Assembly: GCA_009937095.1 (NCBI GenBank)
Contig: JAACDB010000050.1
Location: 1 to 50,459 of the forward strand
Source: Verrucomicrobiota bacterium
Lineage (GTDB): Bacteria; Verrucomicrobiota; Verrucomicrobiia; Opitutales; Coraliomargaritaceae
Direction of reading: 5' to 3'
Length of the DNA: 50,459 bases
Program-made: the position numbers and the translations under genes
In this document: one piece after another, positions 17,350-25,360 of the stretch
Layout of the letters: the number at the start of each line of letters is the position of its first letter
Position numbering within the stretch: position 1 is the first letter of the stretch
Notes under the pieces: generated by a model
Databases searched by the model: none
Told to the model about the DNA's origin: nothing
The model's input: only the letters and a program-made list of their open reading frames with translations

Positions 17350-18042
17350 TTAGTCTGCACGGACAATGTCATTGCTGGAGTGAACATCAAGAATGTTGCT
17401 CGTATTTTGTCCATTAGTGGGATTGACCAGTTGTCCATCCTCGCCCTCGAGGTCATTGTAGAATTGCACGTGCCCGTCGAGGTAAGCGATGTGACCCCCG
17501 AGACCCCAAGGGGAATCCTTTGGCCAGTTGCCGGAACTGGTGAGACCGCGGGTCCAGGTGAGTGGTGTCGTGGTTGCGGGATCATTGCCGCCGGCAGAGA
17601 GGGCAAAGTCGTAGCCAACTGGAACGCGGGTAGTCCAATCGGAGCTTGTTTGGAAGGTATTGTTTGAGTCGCGATAGCCTATGATGGCAGGGATATCGCC
17701 GCCATCACTTTCAAAATCGATGAACTTAGGGTCGGAATCAATGATCCAGACACTGGCATCGTATAACTCCACTTGTTTGGCAAGGAATTCGGCGACTGCG
17801 TGAATATTTTTATTCGTGAGCCTGGAAGCAGTGAGGGTGCGGGTACGTCCACCCGAGGTTGAGTAGGTGGCATAAGAAACGGCGATGGAACGAATGTTTG
17901 CCGAGGAGCGCATCTTGTTGGCTGTTTCACGTACCTTACCCACTGCGGGAATAAGGATGGCCGCGAGTATTCCGATAATCGCAATAACGGTGAGAAGTTC
18001 AATCAGGGTGAAACCTGCAGTCGCTGTTTTCTTTTGCTTCAT
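17350..18042 (-). CDS. Type II secretion / type IV pilus prepilin-like protein
   Basis: 230 residues. A short basic leader ends at AGFTLIELLTVIAIIGILAA, the classic prepilin cleavage site with Glu+5 and one hydrophobic helix. The globular part is poorly conserved but ends with a HIAYLDGHVQFY segment, like the C-terminal DG motif common in Planctomycetes-Verrucomicrobia-Chlamydiae prepilins. It should be processed by a prepilin peptidase and exported by a type II or IV system encoded elsewhere. It is alone, with its own terminator, and follows glyA by 131 bases. Confidence 0.9.
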   Translation of the reverse strand: MKQKKTATAGFTLIELLTVIAIIGILAAILIPAVGKVRETANKMRSSANIRSIAVSYATYSTSGGRTRTLTASRLTNKNIHAVAEFLAKQVELYDASVWIIDSDPKFIDFESDGGDIPAIIGYRDSNNTFQTSSDWTTRVPVGYDFALSAGGNDPATTTPLTWTRGLTSSGNWPKDSPWGLGGHIAYLDGHVQFYNDLEGEDGQLVNPTNGQNTSNILDVHSSNDIVRAD

Positions 18043-18173
18043 AATAATTTATGCGAGGGTTGTTTGGTTTGCCGGGGTCCAATTGGGGTATGGCAATGAG
18101 GGTACAGCATGCTCTGCTGCCTTGTTTGAAGCAATACTTTTTTGGGCCTGAATCGATCCGCAGACCGGGTCTT

Positions 18174-19448
18174 TTAGTACGGCAAGGGGTACTTATTACA
18201 AAGGGCCTGCGCAATCTCGCGTGCCTGCGCAATGGCACTGGCGTCTTCGGGTGCATTGAGCACTTGATCAATCGCGATTGCGATTTGCTCCATATCTTCC
18301 TCGACCATGCCGCGCGAGGTGACCGCAGGGGTGCCAAAGCGGATGCCACTGGTCTGGAAAGGGCTGCGGGTTTCACCGGGAACGGTGTTTTTATTAGCGG
18401 TGATGTGCGCTTGATCGAGGGCGATTTGGGCGACTTTTCCGGTGAGTTCCGGATCTTTCTTGCGCAGGTCAAGCATGAGGAGGTGGTTGTCAGTACCACC
18501 ACTTATGACGTGGTGTCCTTTGGCGCTTAGGGCGTTGGCAAGGGCGTTGGCATTGGCAGCAACTTGCGCTTGATAGGTACGAAAATCCTCTCCGGCTGCT
18601 TCCTTGAAACAGACTGCCTTTGCCGCGATCACGTGCATTAGGGGGCCGCCTTGTGTGCCGGGAAAGACCGCCGTATCAATTTTTTTGGCGTGTTCCGCTT
18701 TGCAAAGGATGAGCCCACCCCGGGGACCACGGAGGGTTTTGTGGGTGGTGGTTATAACGAAATCAGCGTGCTCAATCGGGGAAGGGTGTACCCCGGCAGC
18801 AACCAATCCGGCAATGTGCGCGATGTCTGCAAGGAGGTAGGCACCCACTTCGCGGGCGATTTCACCCATGCGGGCGAAATCAATCGTACGGGAATAAGCC
18901 GAGGCTCCCACGGTGATCATCTTGGGTTGCTCGCGGCGTGCGCTCTCGGCGATGCTGTCGTAATCGATGCGGCCGTTTTCTGCGTTAACGCCATAGTTCA
19001 CGACTTCGTGGTAAATTCCGCTGAAGTTCATGGGATGTCCATGGGTGAGGTGACCCCCGTCGGAAAGGTTCATTGTCAGGATCTTGTCACCCGGGCGGAG
19101 TACTGAGAGGTAGACGGCGGCATTGGCCTGACTGCCGGAGTGCGGTTGCACGTTCGCGTGATCGGCCCCGAAGAGTGCTTCGGCGCGTTCAATTGCAAGT
19201 TCCTCCACGCGATCGACGTGTTCACAGCCACCGTAGTAGCGTTTGCCCGGATAGCCCTCGGCGTATTTGTTGGTGAGCACCGACCCTTGCGCCTCGATCA
19301 CTGCGGGAAGGGTAAAATTCTCGGAAGCAATCAACTCAATGTGATTTTCCTGGCGTTGCCGTTCTGCGGCAATGGCGCTCGCGATTTCCGGATCCAGTTC
19401 GGACAGAGGGCTGGCGTTCAAATGGGTGGAGGTGGTACTTGTACTCAT
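18174..19448 (-). CDS. glyA: Serine hydroxymethyltransferase
   Basis: 424 residues. PLP enzyme that converts serine and tetrahydrofolate to glycine and methylene-tetrahydrofolate, the main source of one-carbon units. Seen: [70 protein letters not shown], and the PLP-lysine motif [27 protein letters not shown] near the end. Full length for the family. An N-terminal run of Ser/Thr (about 10 residues) is not conserved. The upstream unknown gene starts its stop 35 bases away. Confidence 0.97.
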   Translation of the reverse strand: MSTSTTSTHLNASPLSELDPEIASAIAAERQRQENHIELIASENFTLPAVIEAQGSVLTNKYAEGYPGKRYYGGCEHVDRVEELAIERAEALFGADHANVQPHSGSQANAAVYLSVLRPGDKILTMNLSDGGHLTHGHPMNFSGIYHEVVNYGVNAENGRIDYDSIAESARREQPKMITVGASAYSRTIDFARMGEIAREVGAYLLADIAHIAGLVAAGVHPSPIEHADFVITTTHKTLRGPRGGLILCKAEHAKKIDTAVFPGTQGGPLMHVIAAKAVCFKEAAGEDFRTYQAQVAANANALANALSAKGHHVISGGTDNHLLMLDLRKKDPELTGKVAQIALDQAHITANKNTVPGETRSPFQTSGIRFGTPAVTSRGMVEEDMEQIAIAIDQVLNAPEDASAIAQAREIAQALCNKYPLPY

Positions 19449-19483
19449 AGCGTTAGGAAGATGAATTTTTTAAAAGCTGCAAA

Positions 19484-20962
19484 TCAGAAGGGCCAATACC
19501 AACCGCCTTTTTTACTGCGGAGCGGTTCCGGGCCGGGTTTTGGCTCAAGCTCGTCACTTTCCGAAGCTGGGTCAAGCGCAGCTTCCCCGGTTTTTTCCTC
19601 GGTATCGGTTTCAGGCGCGGCATCACTCCAAAGCGGCCACCACCAGGGGTCGTTTGAGAGACCTGCCTCGGTTTGACCCTCGCCTTTTAGCAGCGCTTCG
19701 CTTGTTTCAGCGTTTTTGCGGCCAAAGGGCCAAGCCCATTCCATCGGCCCGGCTTTGTTTTGCGCATCCATTTCGATGCCTGCAGCCTGCGCGCGCGTCA
19801 GCAAGGCTTCTCCAAAAGCTTTGCGACCGGCCTGCAAGGTCGCCAGTTTCCCCGCTTCCTTTAATGCGGCAGGGCGAATGCGGGTCGGAACGCCGTCCAG
19901 TGGTTGACCGGGTACATAACTATAATAGACGAAGCCACGCCCAGTCGGACTTAGGATTTTTCGCATGCCATCGTCCCAGCGGAGCATCACATTTTGACCG
20001 GAGAGCAACCAGTCGCCATTAAGGTTCCGGTCGCGGGAGGTCTCGAGGCCGCCGTATTTCCGAATGGTGATGCGTTCGTATCGCTCGTCTTGATATTGAA
20101 TGAGCCAGTCGCCGCGATAGAAATTGCGGGCTTCTTTACGGGATGAGAAAATATAACCTGCGGGTGCTTCAGCCTGATGAACCCGATAGGAGCGCAGCCA
20201 ATCGGCGGGGGCATTCTCCTCGGCGGTACGGGTAATGGCCTTGGGATCACGGGGAGCATCTTCAATTACGACACCTGCTGAGATGCGGGTATAATCATGA
20301 CCGCGCGCCACTTCACGCAGGATGGAATAGTCTCCATTTTCCCAGACTAAATGTAATTCGCTCCCTTGTTTGATCCAGGAACCATAAAGGCCGCTTGCAT
20401 CGGATCCGCCATTATTGGTTGCGGCGCTGCGATCCTTGGAAACGATCACAAAAACAGCTTTTCCATCCTTGGGTGCTTTCACCTGCCAAACGCCAAAGGA
20501 ACTTGCATCGGCCTCGGCAGTATCGGCATCCTCGCGTGCGGGAGGCTTTGCCCATTGTCCCAACATCCCCTCCGGTACCGCTTTGGCGGTCAAATCCTTA
20601 ATTTCCGCGCCCGCAGCATTGCGGTAAGTCACCGCCAGATCAAACGATCCACGACGAAAGCGATGCTCCGAGCCGTCGGCCCATTGTACCGTTGCCACGC
20701 CTTCAAGCGTGGACCACTTCCCCTTATATAGGGTGCGATCGGTGTTTTTGGCATCAAAATAGGAGGCTTCGCCGTTTGGCTTCAGTATGACAATAAGCGG
20801 GTCGCTTGTTTTCGAAGCGACCGCCCAAGCGCCCTCAAAGGAAACTGTTTTAGCCTGACCGGAGAGGTTTGTGGCTACCATAAAGCTCAGCGCGATGCCA
20901 TAGAGACAGGCGAACTGCTGTGTCCTTACGCGATAGAGCAATTTTGAAAAGGGAATGCGCAT
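19484..20962 (-). CDS. Secreted protein with three tandem beta modules and W-x-W-P tail motifs, function unknown
   Basis: 492 residues; not recognised. A signal peptide is likely (hydrophobic 18-33, cleavage after SGQA near 37). Three similar units follow, about 42-112, 155-220 and 281-345, each reading roughly G-x-W, a strand, then a Lys/Arg-rich turn, G-x-W, a hydrophobic strand and W-x-[DN]-G (for example GKWSTLEGVATVQWADG, GSWIKQGSELHLVWENG, GDWLLSGQNVMLRWDDG). The pattern suggests small antiparallel beta units like a lipocalin or WXG-type barrel. The last third is acidic and proline-rich and carries WAWPF (409-413), WWWPL (440-444) and a terminal WYWPF (488-492). Its gene lies between surE and glyA, in the same direction. 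No enzyme motif was seen. Confidence 0.75.
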   Translation of the reverse strand: MRIPFSKLLYRVRTQQFACLYGIALSFMVATNLSGQAKTVSFEGAWAVASKTSDPLIVILKPNGEASYFDAKNTDRTLYKGKWSTLEGVATVQWADGSEHRFRRGSFDLAVTYRNAAGAEIKDLTAKAVPEGMLGQWAKPPAREDADTAEADASSFGVWQVKAPKDGKAVFVIVSKDRSAATNNGGSDASGLYGSWIKQGSELHLVWENGDYSILREVARGHDYTRISAGVVIEDAPRDPKAITRTAEENAPADWLRSYRVHQAEAPAGYIFSSRKEARNFYRGDWLIQYQDERYERITIRKYGGLETSRDRNLNGDWLLSGQNVMLRWDDGMRKILSPTGRGFVYYSYVPGQPLDGVPTRIRPAALKEAGKLATLQAGRKAFGEALLTRAQAAGIEMDAQNKAGPMEWAWPFGRKNAETSEALLKGEGQTEAGLSNDPWWWPLWSDAAPETDTEEKTGEAALDPASESDELEPKPGPEPLRSKKGGWYWPF

Positions 20963-21019
20963 CGTATCGACATATTTTTCACGCGCCTCCGGCGCAAGTC
21001 CGTAATGCGCGGCGCGACT

Positions 21020-21805
21020 TTAAAACTGACCAATCTGCGAAAAATCAAGCCGGGTGCGACTGATCCGTCCTTCCTCCAGTACCGCGCGGTCACTTTTTTT
21101 ATTGGAATCCATCGGGCGGCCTTCGCTGAAACGAAATCGAAACTTCCCCGGACCACAGGGTTCGTAGAGTGACCCCAGTTGAACTTTCGCGGGAATGGTT
21201 GCCTCAACGACACTCTCTGCGGTGGTTATTTCCGGGAAGTTGACGTTGATGACTTGTCCTGCGGGTGGGGGCGAAGCAAGCAGTTCACTGGTCAGGCGGG
21301 CGGCATGTGCGGCAGCGGCGGCTTGAGAAAGCGCGAAGGCACCTTCCGTTTGCCCTTGAGAATCACGGATCGTCTCAAAGTCGGCAAAGGGCACGCATTG
21401 GCTGAATGCGATAGCGGGCAAGCCCCATTGAGCGCCCTCAATGGCTCCCGCAACTGTGCCGGAGCTGAGGATCAGGGTTTCGGTGGTATTATAACCAATG
21501 TTGATTCCGGAAACCACCGCATCCACGGGTCGCTCCAATAAGTGACCCAGGGCAATATTCACGCAATCGGTGGGAGTTCCGTTGATGGCCCAGGCCTGCA
21601 CTGCTTCTGGAAAGTGTGCCGCTCCACAGAGCACTTCAATTTCAGCATGTCGGCTGATTGCCCGCCCGATCCAACTTTGTTCAAAAGCGGGCGCCGCGAC
21701 CGAAACTTTATAGTCCGGAAGCAAAGCCGCTACCAGGCGATGCAGGAAGCCCGACTCGATCCCGTCGTCATTGGTTACTAGTAAATGCGGTTTCATCTGG
21801 GTCAT
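21020..21805 (-). CDS. surE: 5'-nucleotidase SurE
   Basis: 261 residues from the ATG at 21805, 11 bases after the thioesterase stop; a second ATG at 21796 ([12 protein letters not shown]) is the other option. The open frame reaches 22090 but overlaps the thioesterase gene. SurE removes phosphate from nucleoside monophosphates and is linked to stationary-phase survival. Seen: [11 protein letters not shown] with the metal-binding Asp pair, [49 protein letters not shown] and INVNFPE. The C-terminus ([14 protein letters not shown]-like) is longer than the minimal core. Likely co-transcribed with the thioesterase. Confidence 0.95.
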   Translation of the reverse strand: MTQMKPHLLVTNDDGIESGFLHRLVAALLPDYKVSVAAPAFEQSWIGRAISRHAEIEVLCGAAHFPEAVQAWAINGTPTDCVNIALGHLLERPVDAVVSGINIGYNTTETLILSSGTVAGAIEGAQWGLPAIAFSQCVPFADFETIRDSQGQTEGAFALSQAAAAAHAARLTSELLASPPPAGQVINVNFPEITTAESVVEATIPAKVQLGSLYEPCGPGKFRFRFSEGRPMDSNKKSDRAVLEEGRISRTRLDFSQIGQF

Positions 21806-21816
21806 AGTGGAAGTGC

Positions 21817-22278
21817 TTAGAGCCCTGCCGGGCGCGCCAACACCGCTGCTGGAGCGGCGCAGATGCGTTCCCGCACTGCTGCCGGCAAATCGATACTCCG
21901 CAATTCCCCGCCGGGCAAACGCTCGGCATGAATGGTGGTGAGGTGACCCTTGCCCGCCTGGGTACGCGATCCATCCTCGTTCAAGCGAAAGATGCGAAAG
22001 CGGTATTCCAGGGAACGATCCTTGACGGCAACGACCGCAAGATGGATTTCGATGGTGTCGCCAAAATGAAGGGGTGCCGAGAATTTGCATTCTGCCCGTG
22101 TACGGGGCCAGCCGCGCAGCGGGCCCGCTTCGGTCTGGATTAAATCCAGCCCTGCGCTCTCAAAGAAGTCCCTTTCCGCCGTTTCCATGTAGCGGAAGTA
22201 GTTCGAGAAATGGACCAAGCCCGCCATATCCGTCTCGGAAAACTCGATTTTTCGGGTGGATCGTTGTTCGTAATGCAT
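21817..22278 (-). CDS. YbgC/FadM-type acyl-CoA thioesterase (hotdog fold)
   Basis: 153 residues of the 4-hydroxybenzoyl-CoA thioesterase family. The active-site segment [20 protein letters not shown] is present; the Asp and the following residues stand where the YbgC catalytic Asp (normally YxDTDxxGxVYxxxY) lies. [18 protein letters not shown] and [15 protein letters not shown] complete the hotdog fold. The usual tyrosine before the second turn is His-Phe here, so substrate preference may differ. Expected to release fatty acid from short or medium acyl-CoA. It is followed by surE and divergent from the gene at 22516. Confidence 0.88.
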   Translation of the reverse strand: MHYEQRSTRKIEFSETDMAGLVHFSNYFRYMETAERDFFESAGLDLIQTEAGPLRGWPRTRAECKFSAPLHFGDTIEIHLAVVAVKDRSLEYRFRIFRLNEDGSRTQAGKGHLTTIHAERLPGGELRSIDLPAAVRERICAAPAAVLARPAGL

Positions 22279-22365
22279 AATTTAACTGAAAAAATCACCT
22301 TTTTACATAAAAGCAAGGATGCCTTCGTCATCACCAGCCTAAAATCGCCCCTATTCCCCTTATTT

Positions 22366-22424
22366 ACTGTATTTTTAAAAAGATATACAGTGTTTGTGAA
22401 TAGATTGTGAACAAGTATTTGTGA
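22366..22424. promoter_or_regulatory. Operator-like palindrome and TTGTGA repeats in a divergent intergenic region
   Basis: ACTGTAT at 22366-22372 is the inverted copy of ATACAGT at 22385-22391 (7-base arms, 12-base spacer). Just beyond are three direct copies of TTGTGA at 22394, 22405 and 22419. The region is AT-rich and lies between the thioesterase gene (starting at 22278, minus) and the BamE-like gene (22516, plus). A binding site for a dimeric regulator is plausible; the regulator is unknown. Confidence 0.4.
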
Positions 22425-22515
22425 CATTTTGACACTAATTTTACCGTATTTTAAAGAGTTAAAGCGTTTTTTTCTTGTCAGATTGCTTATTCTGGTAAAC
22501 AAAGTCGTATCTTTT

Positions 22516-23037
22516 ATGCGTATTAACCCTATTAATACCGTTTTACTGCTTACTCCGTTTGTGCTCCTGTGTAGCGCGATGCGGGCAGATGACACCCCTT
22601 CACTTCAAGCGCGCATCAGCAACCTTGAAGCGCGGCTGGTTGCCCTTGAGGAACGCCTGGCTACCAACGAGCAGGCGACTGAAGCGGCTCAGATCATGGC
22701 GGTATCTAATGGTGCGGGTCTTACGGGAGGCAACTCGCTCGCGAACAGCGCAGCGCTGGACATCATGGCAAACAGTGCCTGGCGCAACCTTCGCTGGACC
22801 CGTCCGGTTCAGTGGCAGGGCGTCGTGCCAGGGATCTCCGAGGAGAAAGTCATCGAGTTTCTCGGCAAGCCTCCCCGCTCGGTCAAGTCCCTCAAACCCC
22901 GCGTCGATTATGTCTTCTACTACGAGACAAGTCTGGGCGACCAAAATAACGCCCTGAGTGGACGGATCAGTTTTAGGGACGGCATGGTTATTGCCGTTCG
23001 TAAACCCAACTTTCAGGCCAAGGAAATAGTGCAGTAG
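22516..23037 (+). CDS. Exported coiled-coil protein with BamE/SmpA-like C-terminal domain
   Basis: 173 residues from the ATG at 22516; the frame opens at 22429 but this ATG begins a clean signal peptide (hydrophobic 9-20, cleavage after MRA near 24). A short coiled coil with leucine heptads follows (LQARISNLEARLVALEERL, about 29-47). The C-terminal part (QGVVPGISEEKVIEFLGKPP, then a VFYYETSLG strand and FRDGMVIAV) has the order of BamE/SmpA-OmlA folds, where a G-[MI]-S/T-x-x-x-V-x-x-x-L-G-x-P motif opens the domain. It sits directly upstream of a porin-like gene, which would fit a role in envelope or barrel assembly. The domain call is by eye. Confidence 0.65.
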   Translation: MRINPINTVLLLTPFVLLCSAMRADDTPSLQARISNLEARLVALEERLATNEQATEAAQIMAVSNGAGLTGGNSLANSAALDIMANSAWRNLRWTRPVQWQGVVPGISEEKVIEFLGKPPRSVKSLKPRVDYVFYYETSLGDQNNALSGRISFRDGMVIAVRKPNFQAKEIVQ

Positions 23038-23088
23038 CATTATTTAACCCGGCACGAAACAAGCAAACTAACACAACTACATATATAT

Positions 23089-24015
23089 ATGAAAAAACAA
23101 ATTGCTATCGCATCTGCAATTCTTGCAGCTTCTAGCTACTCCTTCGCGGAGATCGCCTTGACTGAGTCGCTCTCAGTGGAAGGTTTCGTGGATATGTCCT
23201 ACACTGATTCCGATGCCGGAAATGCAGGGTTTGGCATTGACCAAGTCGAGTTCGACTTCCTGTTCAGCGCTGGCGCGGTTTCCGCCCAAGTAGACGTTGA
23301 GTATGAAGGTGGCACCACCGGCAACAACGGAACTGGTGTTGAACAAGCGTTCATCACTTATGACCTCGGCAATGGCGGAGCGATCACAGCCGGTCGTTTT
23401 GCTTCACAGCTTGGTTTCGAAGATTTCGAGCCCACTGGTCTATATCAATACTCAAATGCTGTTTCCACTCGTTTCCTTCCTGGTTATGACCAAGGTGTGA
23501 AATACACAACTGGTAACCTCGGTGTGGCTATTGTTGACCAAGGTGGCGACGGTCAAATCGGTGACGATGGCGAAGATAGTGACTATGCTATTGAAGTTGC
23601 CTACTCAACCGAACTCAGTGAAGGCCTTAATGGCTTCATTGGTGCTCGTATGACCAAAGAAGACGGTGAAGAAGATGTACGCATTATCAATGCATATGTA
23701 ACCTACGAAACAGGAGCATGGCTCTTCGCAGGTGAAATCGTTGATGTGGATGCTGGTACTGATGGTGAAGCTACTGACTATCAAGTCATGGCCAACTACA
23801 GCTACAGTGACACCGCTGCTGTAACTGTTCGTTATGCTGTTGCAACTGACGATGACGGCGACGCTCAAACTGCTGAAGGCACTGCAATCACGCTTGCGCA
23901 CAATCTTGCGCTTGCTGATAACCTTGCCCTCGTAGCTGAAGTTTCTCAACTCAATCCTGCAGGCGCTGGTGACAATGTACTCACCTCTGCAGTTGAGTTA
24001 CTCTTCACCTTCTAA
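23089..24015 (+). CDS. Outer membrane beta-barrel porin-like protein
   Basis: 308 residues. A Sec signal peptide ends in SSYSFA|E near residue 20. The mature protein is acidic and built of alternating beta strands (SVEGFVDMSYTD, AVSAQVDVEYEGG, GAITAGRFASQLGFED, AVTVRYAVATDDDG), with Asp/Gly-rich loops and a C-terminal phenylalanine after ELLFTF, the usual outer membrane barrel sorting end. About 14-16 strands can be counted. Codon choice is notably more uniform than in neighbours, consistent with high expression. A perfect terminator follows. Substrate unknown; OprB/porin-type general channel is a guess. No Shine-Dalgarno is seen before the ATG. Confidence 0.82.
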   Translation: MKKQIAIASAILAASSYSFAEIALTESLSVEGFVDMSYTDSDAGNAGFGIDQVEFDFLFSAGAVSAQVDVEYEGGTTGNNGTGVEQAFITYDLGNGGAITAGRFASQLGFEDFEPTGLYQYSNAVSTRFLPGYDQGVKYTTGNLGVAIVDQGGDGQIGDDGEDSDYAIEVAYSTELSEGLNGFIGARMTKEDGEEDVRIINAYVTYETGAWLFAGEIVDVDAGTDGEATDYQVMANYSYSDTAAVTVRYAVATDDDGDAQTAEGTAITLAHNLALADNLALVAEVSQLNPAGAGDNVLTSAVELLFTF

Positions 24016-24039
24016 TTCGGTTTAACTGAATTTTTCTTT

Positions 24040-24071
24040 AAGCCCCGTGGTTTCATACCACGGGGCTTTTT
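24040..24071 (+). terminator. Rho-independent terminator of the porin-like gene
   Basis: AAGCCCCGTGGT pairs perfectly with ACCACGGGGCTT (12 bp, 5-base loop), followed by TTTTT. The strongest terminator in the window; it isolates the porin-like gene from argG. Confidence 0.95.
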
Positions 24072-24125
24072 GTTGCAAAGTGAGCTTGCCAGCAGGGGGG
24101 AAGCGTTGCTCATTAAAATAACGCT

Positions 24126-25352
24126 ATGAAAATCGTACTCGCATATTCGGGAGGGCTCGACACCTCCGTTCTTGTTAGCTGGCTCAAGGAGCATTACTCC
24201 GCTGAGATCATTACCTTTGCGGCAGATGTCGGGCAAGAGGAGGAACTCGACGGCCTTGAGGAAAAGGCCAAAGCGACGGGAGCAAGCAAGCACTACACCC
24301 TCGATCTAGTAGAGGAATTCGCCGCGGATTTCATCTACCCCATGCTACGCGCCAACGCCATCTACGAAGGTCAGTATTTGCTCGGCACCTCCATTGCCCG
24401 CCCTTTGATCGCAAAGGCGCAGATTGAAATCGCGGAACGCGAGGGCGCCGATGCGGTGGCACACGGGGCGACTGGTAAAGGCAACGATCAGGTACGCTTT
24501 GAACTGACTTACGGCGCGCTCGCCCCGCAGGTGCAGATTATTTCTCCCTGGCGCATGGAAATCTTCCGCAAGGCTTTCCCCGGACGCACGGAAATGATCG
24601 ACTACTGCCGTGAGCACAAGATCGATGTCGAGGCGAGTGCTTCCAAACCTTATTCCATGGACCGCATCCTCCTGCATATTTCCTACGAAGCGGGCATTCT
24701 GGAAGATCCCTGGTTTGATCCCACTACGGAGGACAACAAGGGCATGTATAAACTCACCACTGCACCCGAGGACGCCCCCGACACTGCGGAATATGTGGAG
24801 CTGGACTTTGAGCAGGGCAACTGTGTGGCGGTGGATGGGGTCGCCATGAACCCCGCACAGGTGATGCGTCATCTGAACGCCCTTGCGGGCAAGCATGGCG
24901 TGGGCCGCGTTGATATTGTGGAAAATCGTTTTGTCGGCATGAAGAGCCGGGGGGTCTATGAAACGCCTGCCGGTACCATCCTCCTGCACGCGCACCGCAA
25001 TATGGAAACCCTTACCATGGATCGCGACCTCATGCATCTGCGTGACAGCCTCATTCCGCGCTATGCCCAATTGGTCTACAACGGTTTCTGGTACGCCCCC
25101 GAGCGCGAAGCCCTACAGGCTTTGATCGACGATTCTCAGAAGACCGTCACTGGTACGGTGCGTCTCAAACTCTACAAGGGGAACATCACCACCGTGGGCC
25201 GCAAATCCCCGCTTTCCCTCTACGACGAAGACATCGCTTCCATGGAAGGGGTTGCCAGTGATTACAATCCCGACGACGCCAGCGGATTCATCCGCCTGAA
25301 TGCCCTTCGGCTTCGCCGTCGCGCTGAGGCACAGGGTGGCCCGGAAGTTTAG
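24126..25352 (+). CDS. argG: Argininosuccinate synthase
   Basis: 408 residues. Joins citrulline and aspartate with ATP to give argininosuccinate in arginine synthesis. The N-type ATP pyrophosphatase loop is at the start ([19 protein letters not shown]), followed by [57 protein letters not shown] and [25 protein letters not shown]. Length is standard. It releases PPi, tying into the PPi-using enzymes of this region. It converges on the 983-residue protein gene with an 8-base gap. Confidence 0.97.
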   Translation: MKIVLAYSGGLDTSVLVSWLKEHYSAEIITFAADVGQEEELDGLEEKAKATGASKHYTLDLVEEFAADFIYPMLRANAIYEGQYLLGTSIARPLIAKAQIEIAEREGADAVAHGATGKGNDQVRFELTYGALAPQVQIISPWRMEIFRKAFPGRTEMIDYCREHKIDVEASASKPYSMDRILLHISYEAGILEDPWFDPTTEDNKGMYKLTTAPEDAPDTAEYVELDFEQGNCVAVDGVAMNPAQVMRHLNALAGKHGVGRVDIVENRFVGMKSRGVYETPAGTILLHAHRNMETLTMDRDLMHLRDSLIPRYAQLVYNGFWYAPEREALQALIDDSQKTVTGTVRLKLYKGNITTVGRKSPLSLYDEDIASMEGVASDYNPDDASGFIRLNALRLRRRAEAQGGPEV

Positions 25353-25360
25353 GTCTGTCT

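Noticed and set aside
18043-18173. Hidden gene or RNA between the prepilin and glyA genes
   Set aside because: No frame of useful length, and no terminator- or riboswitch-like fold was recognised.
22367-22390. LexA box of the CTGT-N8-ACAG type
   Set aside because: The half sites are separated by 16 bases, not 8.
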